15,162 bases of DNA from Syntrophaceae bacterium UBA2208. Its GTDB lineage: Bacteria > Desulfobacterota > BSN033 > UBA1163. The translations under genes were made by a program, and so were the position numbers. Under the pieces are notes generated by a model. It was not told the origin of the DNA and did not search any database. It saw only the letters and a program-made list of their open reading frames with translations. Shown piece after piece: positions 5,296 to 12,935 of the stretch (the stretch's first letter is position 1; each line of letters starts with the position of its first letter). The stretch lies in contig DCUS01000094.1 in the NCBI GenBank assembly GCA_002327885.1, positions 1 to 15,162 on the forward strand. Reading direction: 5' to 3'.

Positions 5296-6378
5296 ATGAT
5301 TCAGAGAAAACTTTTTTCTCTAACACTCATTCTCCTCTTTGGTTTCCTTCTCATTTTCTGTGCCTCCAGCCCTTCCCCTGTACCGCAAAAAAGTCCTGCC
5401 CCAGACCAGATGATAGAGCAGATCGAATCCTCCAAACAGGTCAAAGCCATGAATGAGAGGATTTTGATGAGCAGCCTTTCCTCCAAAAAAGAACCTTATC
5501 GAGATTATAAAATCGGACCGGAGGATCTTCTCGAAATCTCAGTCTTCGAAGAGGAAAAGTTAAATAAGACCGTACGGGTCAGTTCGCAAGGAAATATCAG
5601 CCTCCCCCTCCTGGGAATTTTAAGAGTCAAAGGCCTCACCGCTTACGAACTGGAAAAGGAGATCCGAGATCTCCTGGTTGAGAAATATCTCCAGGATCCT
5701 CATGTCGGCGTTTTCATCAAAGAGTACCGGAATCAGCAAATTTCTGTGATCGGCGCAGTGGATAAGCCGGGGGTATATGATGTCAGAGGGCAGAAAACAA
5801 TTCTGGATTTATTAGCCATCGCAGGGGGTCTTTCATCAGGCGCTGAAAAAGACGCAGGACAACTGCTCTTTCTGATTCGACCGCCCAGGCCGGAAGATGA
5901 GGTGTCCGACGAGAAAAAGGATTCAGATGGCCAAGTTCCTAAAACCTTTGTAATCGATCTCGAAGAGCTATTGATTAAGGGTGACTTAGCCCTGAATCTG
6001 CCTTTGGCGCACGGGGATGTGATCAACATTCCGGTCTCCGGAAAGATTTTTGTGGGAGGTGAAGTAAGAAGACCGGGTGGGTTTCCTTTAAAAGGAAAGA
6101 AAATGACGGTGACACAGGCCATCGCCATGGCCGAGGGGTTGAAACCGGAGGCCGACGGGGCCGAGACGAGGATTTTCCGTTACTCAGAGGGGCAGATGGG
6201 AAAAGAGATTGTTTCCGTGAATCTCAACTCGATTCACAAAGGGATGGGAGAAGATCGGCTCCTTAAAGAGAATGACATCATCATTGTGCCGAAAAGCGGC
6301 GTGAAAACATTCTTCATCGGACTCCGAGATACCGTGAAAGGCTTAATCGGGTTTGGTTTTTCCCTCGGGTCTCTTTAA
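5296..6378 (+). CDS. Polysaccharide export protein (Wza-like, SLBB domains)
   Basis: A 360-residue outer-membrane/periplasmic export protein. The N-terminus is a secretion signal ending LLIFC; Cys22 could be lipidated, although Phe at -1 is unusual for a lipobox. The Poly_export domain lies at about 69-145 (YKIGPEDLLEISVFEEEKLN, then VSSQGNISLPLLGILRVKGL). A first SLBB domain starts at about 148 (ISVIGAVDKPGVYDVRG...TILDLLAIAGGLS), and a second spans about 250-335 (IFVGGEVRRPGGFPLKG...TVTQAIAMAEGL). The C-terminal segment GLIGFGFSLGSL could be the barrel helix. It forms the export channel for the polymer, working with the Wzc-like protein encoded 19 bases downstream. GGGAGGAG precedes the start by 4 bases. 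It is longer than minimal family members because of an acidic insertion near 195-212. Confidence 0.9.
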   Translation: MIQRKLFSLTLILLFGFLLIFCASSPSPVPQKSPAPDQMIEQIESSKQVKAMNERILMSSLSSKKEPYRDYKIGPEDLLEISVFEEEKLNKTVRVSSQGNISLPLLGILRVKGLTAYELEKEIRDLLVEKYLQDPHVGVFIKEYRNQQISVIGAVDKPGVYDVRGQKTILDLLAIAGGLSSGAEKDAGQLLFLIRPPRPEDEVSDEKKDSDGQVPKTFVIDLEELLIKGDLALNLPLAHGDVINIPVSGKIFVGGEVRRPGGFPLKGKKMTVTQAIAMAEGLKPEADGAETRIFRYSEGQMGKEIVSVNLNSIHKGMGEDRLLKENDIIIVPKSGVKTFFIGLRDTVKGLIGFGFSLGSL

Positions 6379-6397
6379 TGAATACGAGGAGAATGAT

Positions 6398-8695
6398 ATG
6401 AATCACTTCAGGAAGAATTCTCCGGAAGAATATTACCAGCTTCCTCCCCCGGGATACACGCCTCCTTTTATTCAAGAAGAGCGGGAGGTGAACCTCAGGG
6501 ATTATTGGAAGGTGATCCGGAAGAGGCGTTGGACGATCACCGCTTTTTTCCTGATCATTTTCATCAGCACGGCCATCATGACTTTCACGATGAAGCCGAT
6601 CTTCAGGGGAACGACGACCATTCTGATCAACACAGAAAATCCGCAAATTGTCGATTTCAAAGAAATCTTTGCCGTCAACACGATGGACCTGGACTATTAC
6701 CAGACTCAGTACAAGATCCTCGAAAGCCGAACCCTGGCCAAGCGTGTCGTTCAGTCCCTCAAGCTTCCGGAACATCCCGAATTTCTTCCTGGACCTCCAC
6801 CCCCTTTTTGGGAGGGTTTATCAAACATTTATAATTCTCTTTTTGGCCTATTCCCCTCCTTTGCTAAAAATAACTTATCCGAGAAGAATCCCTCCGGAAC
6901 CGAGATGGAGACCCGGCTCGTCAACAGTTTCCTTAACAAATTGAAGATCGAACCGATCCGAAATTCCCGTCTTGTTAAGATTCATTTTGATTCACACTAC
7001 CCGGAACTCTCCAGGCAAGTCCCGGATCACCTGGCTTCGAACTATATTCAACAAAATTTGGAAAACCGTTTTGCGGTAACCGAACAAGCCAAGACATGGT
7101 TGACACAGCAGTTAGATGGCCTCAAGGCAAAGGTGGAATCGGCGGACGAGGCGCTTCAAGCCTTTGGTTTAAAGCATGACATCATTTCACTCGAAGAGAA
7201 AGAGAACGTGACGATGCAACGGCTGACTGAACTGAACGAGGCGTTGATCAAAGCCGAATCAGATCGCATGGCCAAGGAGGCCCTCTATCGACAGACCAAA
7301 AATCAGAACTTCGATGCGTTCCCCTCCATTCTTGAGAACAAACTCATCATGGACTTAAAACAGGCCTACATCCAGTTCGAGGCTCAATACATGAAGCTTT
7401 CCGAGACCTTCAAACCTGGATATCCGGAGATGGTCCGCCTCAAAAACCAAATGGACACCATTGAGAAACAGCTTAACCAGGAAATCAAAAAAATCATCCA
7501 TGGCATCAAAAACGACTACGAATCAAGTCTGAAGCGGGAATTTTTAATCCAAAAAGCCTTTGACCAACAGAAGGTCAGAGTGATGGAGATGAAGGACAAG
7601 GCCATTCAATATAATATCCTCAAGCGAGAGGCCGATACCAATCGGGAACTCTATAAAGGTCTTCTTCAGAGGATGAAAGAGGCAGGTGTTTCAGCGGGCA
7701 TCACCGCCAGTAATATCCAGGTGGTGGATCAAGCCGAAAATCCGATCAAGCCTTACCGGCCCAATAAGCGTTTAAATCTCATGCTTGCCGCCGTGGTAGG
7801 TCTCTTTCTCGGTGTGGGGATCGCCTTTTTCTTCGAATATCTCGATAATACCGTGAAGACCTCGGAGGACGTTGAACAGCTCATCCATTTGCCCTCCTTT
7901 GGGATGGTTCCGGAGATCTCATCTGAGAGACGGAAGCGATTGGAGAAAGGAGCCTCCTTCCCGGTGGAGCTGATTACCCACGGTCATCCCAAATCAATGC
8001 TCTCCGAAGCCTATCGGAACATCCGCACGTCCATCCTCCTTTCCTTCTCGGAGAGGCCGCCCAGAAAAATTCTCCTGACGAGCCCCAATCCTGCCGAAGG
8101 AAAGACGACCACGGTGATTAACACAGGGATTGCGCTGGCTCAGACCGGCGTCCGGGTCGTCGTGGTCGATACGGATATGAGGAAACCGAGGATTCACAAG
8201 ATTTTTGGTGAAGAAAATGAGGTGGGGCTCTCAAACTTCCTCTCCGGCAATGCCGAATTGGAATCCATCTTGAAGAAGACGGGGATTCCCAACCTTTTCT
8301 TTATTCCCTCCGGACCGATTCCTCCGAATCCTTCGGAACTTATCGGGTCCAATCTTTTCAAAAGCATGATGAAATGTTTGGAGGAAAGATTCGACCATAT
8401 TGTTTTGGATTCCCCACCCGTCCTCGGATTTGCCGATTCCACGATCCTCTCCACTTTTGTTGACGGCATCATCTTAGTGGTTGCAGGGGGGAAGACCCCC
8501 CGGGAAACGCTCGAACGAGCCAAAGAAGTCCTTCAGCAGGTCAGCGCCAAAATTCTCGGAGTGGTCATCAATCGGGTTGACATTCGCCGAAGTGACTATG
8601 GGTATTATTATTACCGTTACCATCACTATTATGGGAAAGAGGGAAAGAAGGGGGAGCTTCCCTACACCCCGAAAGAGGAAAGGATTTCAACCTGA
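6398..8695 (+). CDS. Wzz/Wzc-type polysaccharide co-polymerase and tyrosine autokinase
   Basis: A 765-residue inner-membrane protein of the bacterial tyrosine kinase family. A Wzz domain begins at about residue 30 (VNLRDYWKVIRKRRW) with a first membrane segment at about 45-64. A long periplasmic coiled-coil region follows, then PIKPYRPNKRLN and a second membrane segment (LAAVVGLFLGVGIAFFF). The cytoplasmic kinase has Walker A NPAEGKTTT (Lys569), Walker A' VVVDTDMRKP (Asp591, Asp593) and Walker B HIVLDSPP (Asp671). A tyrosine cluster has eight Tyr within 734-745 (YGYYYYRYHHYY), the autophosphorylation tail. It controls polymer length and export with the Wza-like protein; its likely phosphatase is encoded at 12174. 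ATG 6398 is chosen because GAGGAG lies 6 bases upstream. Confidence 0.92.
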   Translation: MNHFRKNSPEEYYQLPPPGYTPPFIQEEREVNLRDYWKVIRKRRWTITAFFLIIFISTAIMTFTMKPIFRGTTTILINTENPQIVDFKEIFAVNTMDLDYYQTQYKILESRTLAKRVVQSLKLPEHPEFLPGPPPPFWEGLSNIYNSLFGLFPSFAKNNLSEKNPSGTEMETRLVNSFLNKLKIEPIRNSRLVKIHFDSHYPELSRQVPDHLASNYIQQNLENRFAVTEQAKTWLTQQLDGLKAKVESADEALQAFGLKHDIISLEEKENVTMQRLTELNEALIKAESDRMAKEALYRQTKNQNFDAFPSILENKLIMDLKQAYIQFEAQYMKLSETFKPGYPEMVRLKNQMDTIEKQLNQEIKKIIHGIKNDYESSLKREFLIQKAFDQQKVRVMEMKDKAIQYNILKREADTNRELYKGLLQRMKEAGVSAGITASNIQVVDQAENPIKPYRPNKRLNLMLAAVVGLFLGVGIAFFFEYLDNTVKTSEDVEQLIHLPSFGMVPEISSERRKRLEKGASFPVELITHGHPKSMLSEAYRNIRTSILLSFSERPPRKILLTSPNPAEGKTTTVINTGIALAQTGVRVVVVDTDMRKPRIHKIFGEENEVGLSNFLSGNAELESILKKTGIPNLFFIPSGPIPPNPSELIGSNLFKSMMKCLEERFDHIVLDSPPVLGFADSTILSTFVDGIILVVAGGKTPRETLERAKEVLQQVSAKILGVVINRVDIRRSDYGYYYYRYHHYYGKEGKKGELPYTPKEERIST

Positions 8696-8709
8696 GAGAA
8701 TAGCTGTTC

Positions 8710-9951
8710 ATGAAACGGCTCCTGTTTTCCATCCTGATTCTAATTCTACTCCTGTTTGTAGGCTATCACGTCCTTTCGATGTGGAAGGGCCTTACTCTTT
8801 ATCAAGAAAACCTTTCCAGAGAAAGCCTTCTCAAGGCCATTCAAATCAACCCTTCCTATTCCGACCCTTACTACAAGTTAGGTCTTTTTTACCAGTGGGA
8901 GATTCGAAACATCAACCCGCAAGAGTCGCTCAATTATCTGCTCATGGCCATAAAACGAAATCCTCTTGAGCAGGAATACTGGCTCAATCTTTCGAAAATT
9001 TACAGAAGAATGGGGGAGGTGTCGGCTTCTGAAAGGGCTCTTAAAAATGCGATCTTAGTTTTTCCGACAAGCTATCAGGGAAGATGGGTAAGCGGGAATC
9101 TGTTCCTGCAGGAGGGGGCGATTGAAAAGGCGCTTCCTCATTTCTCCTATATTCTCATGAATTATCCGAATCAAAGTCATCTCGTCTACGATGTCCTGAC
9201 AAGAGCGATCAACGACTTGGAATATATCCTCGACCAAATTGTCCCCCGAGACCCCTTTTCCTTCAGGCAATTTCTCTCTTACGTTTATGAGAGGGGAGAT
9301 CAGGAATGGGTTCGGAAAGTTTGGATGAGAAGGGAGAGCTTTGGTTTTAAAGCGGATCGGAAAACAACGCTTCAATATGTCGATTTTCTAATCGCCCATC
9401 AGGAGTTGGGCGAAGCCTTTCAGGTCTGGAAAGCAAGACTCCATGAGGAGGGAAAAGCAATCCCTTCGGATAACAACCTGATCACGAATGGGGGGTTTGA
9501 AGAAGAAAAGATCCTGGGCGGAGGGTTTGATTGGAAAATTTCGGAACCCACCGGGGCCAGGATCTCCCTTGATCCTTCAACTGCCTTTGAGGGAAAGGGT
9601 TCCCTTAAAATTGTTTTTAATGGAAAAGAGAACGTCAATTTTCAACACGTCCACCAATTCGTGCCATTAAAACCGGATACGGAATATATGCTCAAGGCCC
9701 GGTTGAAAACGCAGGCGATTACAACCAAAAGTGGTCTTAAAATAGAGGTGTTGGGGATCGGCTCTCCTTTTCACAAAACCTCAGAATCTCTGATTGGGGA
9801 TCATCCATGGACAGAGCTGGAAATTCTCTTTCGAACGCCTCCCCAATTACAGGGTGGAATGGTCAGGGTGAGAAGAGAAAAGACTGATAAATTCGACCGA
9901 TTCATCGGTGGAACGGTCTGGATCGACCATGTACGTTTACTTGAAAAGTAA
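8710..9951 (+). CDS. Membrane-anchored TPR protein with C-terminal carbohydrate-binding-like domain
   Basis: A 413-residue protein. The N-terminal hydrophobic segment (3-23, RLLFSILILILLLFVGYHVL) anchors or exports it. Helical TPR-like repeats fill about residues 38-250 (LLKAIQINPSYSDPYYKLGL, LLMAIKRNPLEQEYWLNLSK, ALKNAILVFPTSYQGRW). From about 259 the pattern NLITNGGFEEEKILGGGFDW...GSLKIVFNGKENVNFQHVHQ, then FVPLKPDTEYMLKARLK and WIDHVRL is that of a jelly-roll carbohydrate-binding domain of the CBM4/9/22 type. Such TPR-plus-jelly-roll proteins occur in EPS loci beside Wzc and O-antigen ligase genes. A scaffold that holds the nascent glycan is a reasonable guess. It starts 14 bases after the kinase gene, so it is probably co-transcribed. 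Confidence 0.7.
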   Translation: MKRLLFSILILILLLFVGYHVLSMWKGLTLYQENLSRESLLKAIQINPSYSDPYYKLGLFYQWEIRNINPQESLNYLLMAIKRNPLEQEYWLNLSKIYRRMGEVSASERALKNAILVFPTSYQGRWVSGNLFLQEGAIEKALPHFSYILMNYPNQSHLVYDVLTRAINDLEYILDQIVPRDPFSFRQFLSYVYERGDQEWVRKVWMRRESFGFKADRKTTLQYVDFLIAHQELGEAFQVWKARLHEEGKAIPSDNNLITNGGFEEEKILGGGFDWKISEPTGARISLDPSTAFEGKGSLKIVFNGKENVNFQHVHQFVPLKPDTEYMLKARLKTQAITTKSGLKIEVLGIGSPFHKTSESLIGDHPWTELEILFRTPPQLQGGMVRVRREKTDKFDRFIGGTVWIDHVRLLEK

Positions 9952-9956
9952 ACTCC

Positions 9957-10010
9957 GTTAGAAAGGGCAGGCTGGCCGTAGGCAGGAATAAGGAACTGAG
10001 GCTTTCTAAC
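9957..10010. repeat. Inverted-repeat element between the TPR and J-domain genes
   Basis: GTTAGAAAG (9957-9965) and CTTTCTAAC (10002-10010) are perfect 9-base inverted arms around a 36-base centre. The centre holds GGCAGGCTGG-CCGTAGGCAGG (9966-9986), itself partly self-complementary and similar in flavour to the insert at 13136-13156. It has the form of a small non-coding mobile or REP-like element. It lies within an 81-base gap in an otherwise tight operon and has no T run. Confidence 0.6.
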
Positions 10011-10032
10011 AGGGTAAACCTCCCGGGCATGG

Positions 10033-11205
10033 ATGAAAGATTACTATAAAATCCTTGGTGTGAATGAAGATGCATCCACGGAGGAAATCCGGGCCCGCTG
10101 GATCGCATTGACAAAACATTATCACCCCGATCTGAGAAAGACGAACCGAGAAGATGGAAAGATCAAGGAGATCAATGAAGCCTATGAGGTCTTGAAAGAC
10201 TATTCCAAAAGACTGGATTACGATCTTCAGAGAGCCATTAAGAAATCAATTGGTAAAAAAATCCAGGCAGAAGAGAGGAAGGTGTCTTTAACAAAAAAGG
10301 CCATTTTCTATACCATTCTCATGGTCTTTCTTCTCATGGTCGGGTTCATCCTTTTTAAAAGCCAACAGGTTCCTGTCCAACCCAAATCTGAATTGAGATT
10401 TGAAATCAGTAAAGTTCTTGAAAAAAGATCTGTCCCCCCGGTCCCCTCCCCACAGGTGAAGGAAGAAGTCCCTCCTCCTTCCTTATCTCCGGCAGAAAAG
10501 GAATCGAAACGAAAAGAGGAAGCTGTTCCGAAAAAGGTGATGAAACCGGAGCCGCCGGAGAAGGTGGACAAAGAGCTTCCGGAGGAGGCCATACCGGTCT
10601 TCCTTCCGTCTGAGGAGACGTTGCTGCCGGAAGCGGAGGAAGAAGAAGAGGCTCCGAAAGAGATCGCCCCTGTCATCTCTCAAGAAAAGACCCGCCCTGA
10701 TCCGCCCAGACCCATCGTAACAGAACCCCAACCTGTGCAAAAACCTCAACCTGTGCAGGAGGCTAAACCTGTGCGAGTCCCGGAGACTCCGGCTAAGGCG
10801 GAAAAGGTGTTTTTTCCACTTCCCCCCTTTCTGGCGAAAGAAGAAGAGGTGAAGCAATTTCTCTCCAACTATATCAACCGATACATTCGAAAAGATATCG
10901 ATGGATTTCTTTCTTTCTTTTCTTCGAAAGCCGTTCAGAATCAGAAGGACGATTTTGAAAGGATAAGAAGCATTTATACGAAATTTTTCGATCAGAGCGA
11001 GGAACTTCGATATGGGCTGGAGGGATTGAAAATTGAAATTTATCAGAATCTGGTGGAGGTAAAAGCTCGATATAGAGTCTATCAGAGATTAAAAAAGCAG
11101 GGTGTGGAAAAGCTCTGGAAAGGAAATATCCGCTGGGTTTTGGTGAAAGAGGAGGAAGCTCTTCAGATCAGTCTTCTGGATTATCAAGATGAAAAATCTC
11201 CTTAG
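10033..11205 (+). CDS. Membrane-anchored J-domain protein with C-terminal NTF2-like domain
   Basis: A 390-residue protein with four parts. Residues 2-66 are a J-domain (DYYKILGV, invariant HPD at 31-33, then INEAYEVLKD and DYD), the part that stimulates Hsp70/DnaK ATPase. Residues 89-108 are one membrane segment. Residues 115-265 are a Pro/Glu/Lys-rich linker with a P-Q-P-V-Q-K/E-type repeat. Residues 268-390 are an NTF2/SnoaL-like domain (VKQFLSNYINRYIRKDIDGF...FSSKAVQNQ...IRWVLVKEEEALQISLLDYQ). This last domain is repeated as the two secreted proteins encoded downstream. With the J-domain in the cytoplasm, the NTF2-like part would be periplasmic. There are no zinc-finger or CTD domains of true DnaJ, so it is not the general chaperone. 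No good ribosome site is seen before ATG 10033. Confidence 0.75.
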   Translation: MKDYYKILGVNEDASTEEIRARWIALTKHYHPDLRKTNREDGKIKEINEAYEVLKDYSKRLDYDLQRAIKKSIGKKIQAEERKVSLTKKAIFYTILMVFLLMVGFILFKSQQVPVQPKSELRFEISKVLEKRSVPPVPSPQVKEEVPPPSLSPAEKESKRKEEAVPKKVMKPEPPEKVDKELPEEAIPVFLPSEETLLPEAEEEEEAPKEIAPVISQEKTRPDPPRPIVTEPQPVQKPQPVQEAKPVRVPETPAKAEKVFFPLPPFLAKEEEVKQFLSNYINRYIRKDIDGFLSFFSSKAVQNQKDDFERIRSIYTKFFDQSEELRYGLEGLKIEIYQNLVEVKARYRVYQRLKKQGVEKLWKGNIRWVLVKEEEALQISLLDYQDEKSP

Positions 11206-11225
11206 GGAGAAGAGGGGAGAGTGGA

Positions 11226-11726
11226 ATGAAATTTAAAAATTTAAAGAGTCAAATCCTTCTTGTTCTGGTGTTGCCCGGGTTAATTTATAGTGTCCTGTTC
11301 ACTCAACCGTTTGCTCGTGATCTTTCATCTTCCCCCTCGTCTCCTCCTCTCATTGCAGCCGAGAGTGAGATAAAAGATTTTTTTGACAAATATGTTGAAC
11401 GGTACAGATCGAAGGATATCGAAGGGCTTCTTTTGCTTTTTTCCTTGAAGGCATTACAGAATCAAAGAGACGGCCTGCCGGAAATCAGGCAGGCTTATCG
11501 CGACTTTTTCAAAGAGAGTCAGAGGCTGGATTATCGCCTTGAAGATTTCAAGATGGAAATTTACCAGAATGCCGCAGAAGTCAAGGCCCGGTTCAGAATT
11601 CAACAAATCTTAACAAAAGGGGAAGGAGAAAGAGTCTTTCAAGGCCGCATTCGTTGGGTGTTGGTGAGAGAAAGTGGAGCCTTAAAAATTCTTTCGCTGG
11701 ATTATCAACATCAGAAATCCCCTTGA
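11226..11726 (+). CDS. Secreted NTF2/SnoaL-like domain protein, copy 2
   Basis: A 166-residue protein with an N-terminal signal peptide (hydrophobic 9-24; likely cut after QPFA near 30). The mature part is one NTF2-like domain: IKDFFDKYVERYRSKDIEGL, LFSLKALQNQRDG, YRDFFKESQRLDYRLEDFKM, EIYQNAAEVKARFRIQQ, RIRWVLVRESGALKILSLDY and QHQKSP. It matches the C-terminal domain of the upstream J-protein block for block, ending DYQ...KSP in both. Gene duplication is the simplest explanation. Function is unknown; NTF2-like folds often bind small ligands or form dimers. It begins 20 bases after the J-domain gene, with GGGGAGAG upstream of the ATG. Confidence 0.75.
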   Translation: MKFKNLKSQILLVLVLPGLIYSVLFTQPFARDLSSSPSSPPLIAAESEIKDFFDKYVERYRSKDIEGLLLLFSLKALQNQRDGLPEIRQAYRDFFKESQRLDYRLEDFKMEIYQNAAEVKARFRIQQILTKGEGERVFQGRIRWVLVRESGALKILSLDYQHQKSP

Positions 11727-11740
11727 AAAGGAGGAGAGCG

Positions 11741-12184
11741 ATGAGAAAGGTCATTTATTTCTTGTTTTTTATGTTAATCATCCCTGCACTGATTGAAGCT
11801 CAAATCACTCCTGCACCGTTCACGGAGGAAGAGGTGCGACAATTCATCAACGAATATAAAGAGAGGTTTGTTAAACTGGATCTTGACGCCTATATGGCCC
11901 TTTTCTCAGGGGAGGCCACTGAAAATGGGATGCTCCCTTATGCGGATATCCGAATGGCTTATAAGAGGACGATTGCTTGGAGCCAATCGATTCGATATCA
12001 GGTGAAGATCTATTCCGTCCAGACCTGTGAAAAGAACGCCTTTGTTCAGGGTCGGTATGAAATCCTCCAGCCCTTTAAAAAAGGGGGCAAGGCAAGACTG
12101 ATGAAAGGAGATATTCAGTGGGTTCTCGCCCGGGAGGACGGATCCTTAAAAATCAGAGAGATTAATTACGGAAATGAACGTTGA
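11741..12184 (+). CDS. Secreted NTF2/SnoaL-like domain protein, copy 3
   Basis: A 147-residue protein with signal peptide MRKVIYFLFFMLIIPALIEA, cut before QITPAP. One NTF2-like domain follows, a more diverged copy of its two neighbours: EEVRQFINEYKERFVKLDLD, AYMALFSGEATENGM, IRMAYKRTIAWSQSIRYQVK, RLMKGDIQWVLAREDGSLKI. The domain keeps the Q/R-W-V-L-x-x-E-x-x-L-K-I ending but has a Cys (VQTCEKN) not seen in the others. Start ATG 11741 follows AAAGGAGGAG at a good distance; an upstream in-frame extension lacks a ribosome site and overlaps the previous gene. Its end overlaps the phosphatase gene by 11 bases. Function is unknown, probably in the envelope with the EPS machinery. Confidence 0.75.
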   Translation: MRKVIYFLFFMLIIPALIEAQITPAPFTEEEVRQFINEYKERFVKLDLDAYMALFSGEATENGMLPYADIRMAYKRTIAWSQSIRYQVKIYSVQTCEKNAFVQGRYEILQPFKKGGKARLMKGDIQWVLAREDGSLKIREINYGNER

Positions 12185-12935
12185 GATGATTGACATTCAC
12201 ACCCATATCCTGCCTGGGCTGGATGACGGCGCCAGAACTCTTGAGGAATCGATCGAGATGTGCCGAATGAGCGATCAGGACGGGATAAAGACCATCGTGG
12301 CCACTCCCCATATCCTGCCGGGAATTTACCAAAATAATCGGTCCACCATCCTCCCCAAAGTTGAAGAGCTACAATCTGCAATCTGCAATCTGCAATCCGC
12401 AATCACTTTGAGGGTCCTTCCCGGGGCTGACGTCCATTTCTCTTCGGATCTTCTCGATCGTTATCGAAATCAGGAATTGATGACGGTGAGCGACCACGAC
12501 CGGTACCTGATGGTTGAATTTGATTCCCAGAGTATTCCCTATCGCGGCGAGGAAGTCCTTTTCAGCTTGATCACGCATGGAGTCATTCCGATCATCACTC
12601 ATCCGGAAAGGAACTATGAATTGACCCGGAATCCCAAACGATATTATGAGATGATTAAAATGGGCTGTTTGGGTCAGGTCACGGCCATGAGCTTAACCGG
12701 GGAGTTTGGTTCTCAAGTCAAGAGAGGCGCTGAAAAACTGCTTTCCCATCGGCTTATTCATCTGATTGCCTCGGATGCCCATTCCGTCAATGGGAGGCCG
12801 CCCATCCTTTCTGCCGGGCTAAGGGCGGCTGAAAAAATTGTGGGCAAAGAAGAAGCCCGAAAGATGGTGACGGATTACCCGGAGGCAATCATCAACGGCC
12901 GAAGGCCGAATGTTCCGGAACCGATTAAACTATGA
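12174..12935 (+). CDS. CpsB/CapC-type (PHP-fold) phosphotyrosine phosphatase
   Basis: A 253-residue metal-dependent phosphatase of the PHP superfamily. Metal-binding motifs are IDIHTHILPGLDDGA at 6-20 (His9, His11), ATPHILPG near 43-50, a mid-protein GADVHF, ITHPERN and IASDAHS. The family removes phosphate from the Tyr-rich tail of Wzc/CpsD kinases, fitting the kinase encoded at 6398. Start: ATG 12174 (weak GGA upstream) or ATG 12186, which gives the more typical MIDIHTH beginning; the sequence does not decide. It overlaps the preceding gene by 11 bases and the following gene by the ATGA overlap. Residues LQSAICNLQSAI come from a heptanucleotide tandem repeat (12372-12404), an odd low-complexity patch in a catalytic protein. 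Confidence 0.88.
   Translation: MNVEMIDIHTHILPGLDDGARTLEESIEMCRMSDQDGIKTIVATPHILPGIYQNNRSTILPKVEELQSAICNLQSAITLRVLPGADVHFSSDLLDRYRNQELMTVSDHDRYLMVEFDSQSIPYRGEEVLFSLITHGVIPIITHPERNYELTRNPKRYYEMIKMGCLGQVTAMSLTGEFGSQVKRGAEKLLSHRLIHLIASDAHSVNGRPPILSAGLRAAEKIVGKEEARKMVTDYPEAIINGRRPNVPEPIKL
12372..12404 (+). repeat. Heptanucleotide tandem repeat inside the phosphatase gene
   Basis: Units CAATCTG, CAATCTG, CAATCTG, CAATCCG, then CAATC. Four full 7-base units plus a partial one lie wholly inside the coding region. Seven is not a multiple of three, so gain or loss of one unit shifts the reading frame. Confidence 0.85.

Noticed and set aside
6314..6775. Minus-strand open frame of 153 codons under the Wzc-like gene
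   Set aside because: Shadow of a well-supported coding region; no motif.
10720..10785. Repeat-rich stretch in the J-protein linker as a CRISPR-like or mobile repeat
   Set aside because: Short in-frame Pro-Val-Gln repeats typical of a flexible linker; no spacers or regular long repeat.
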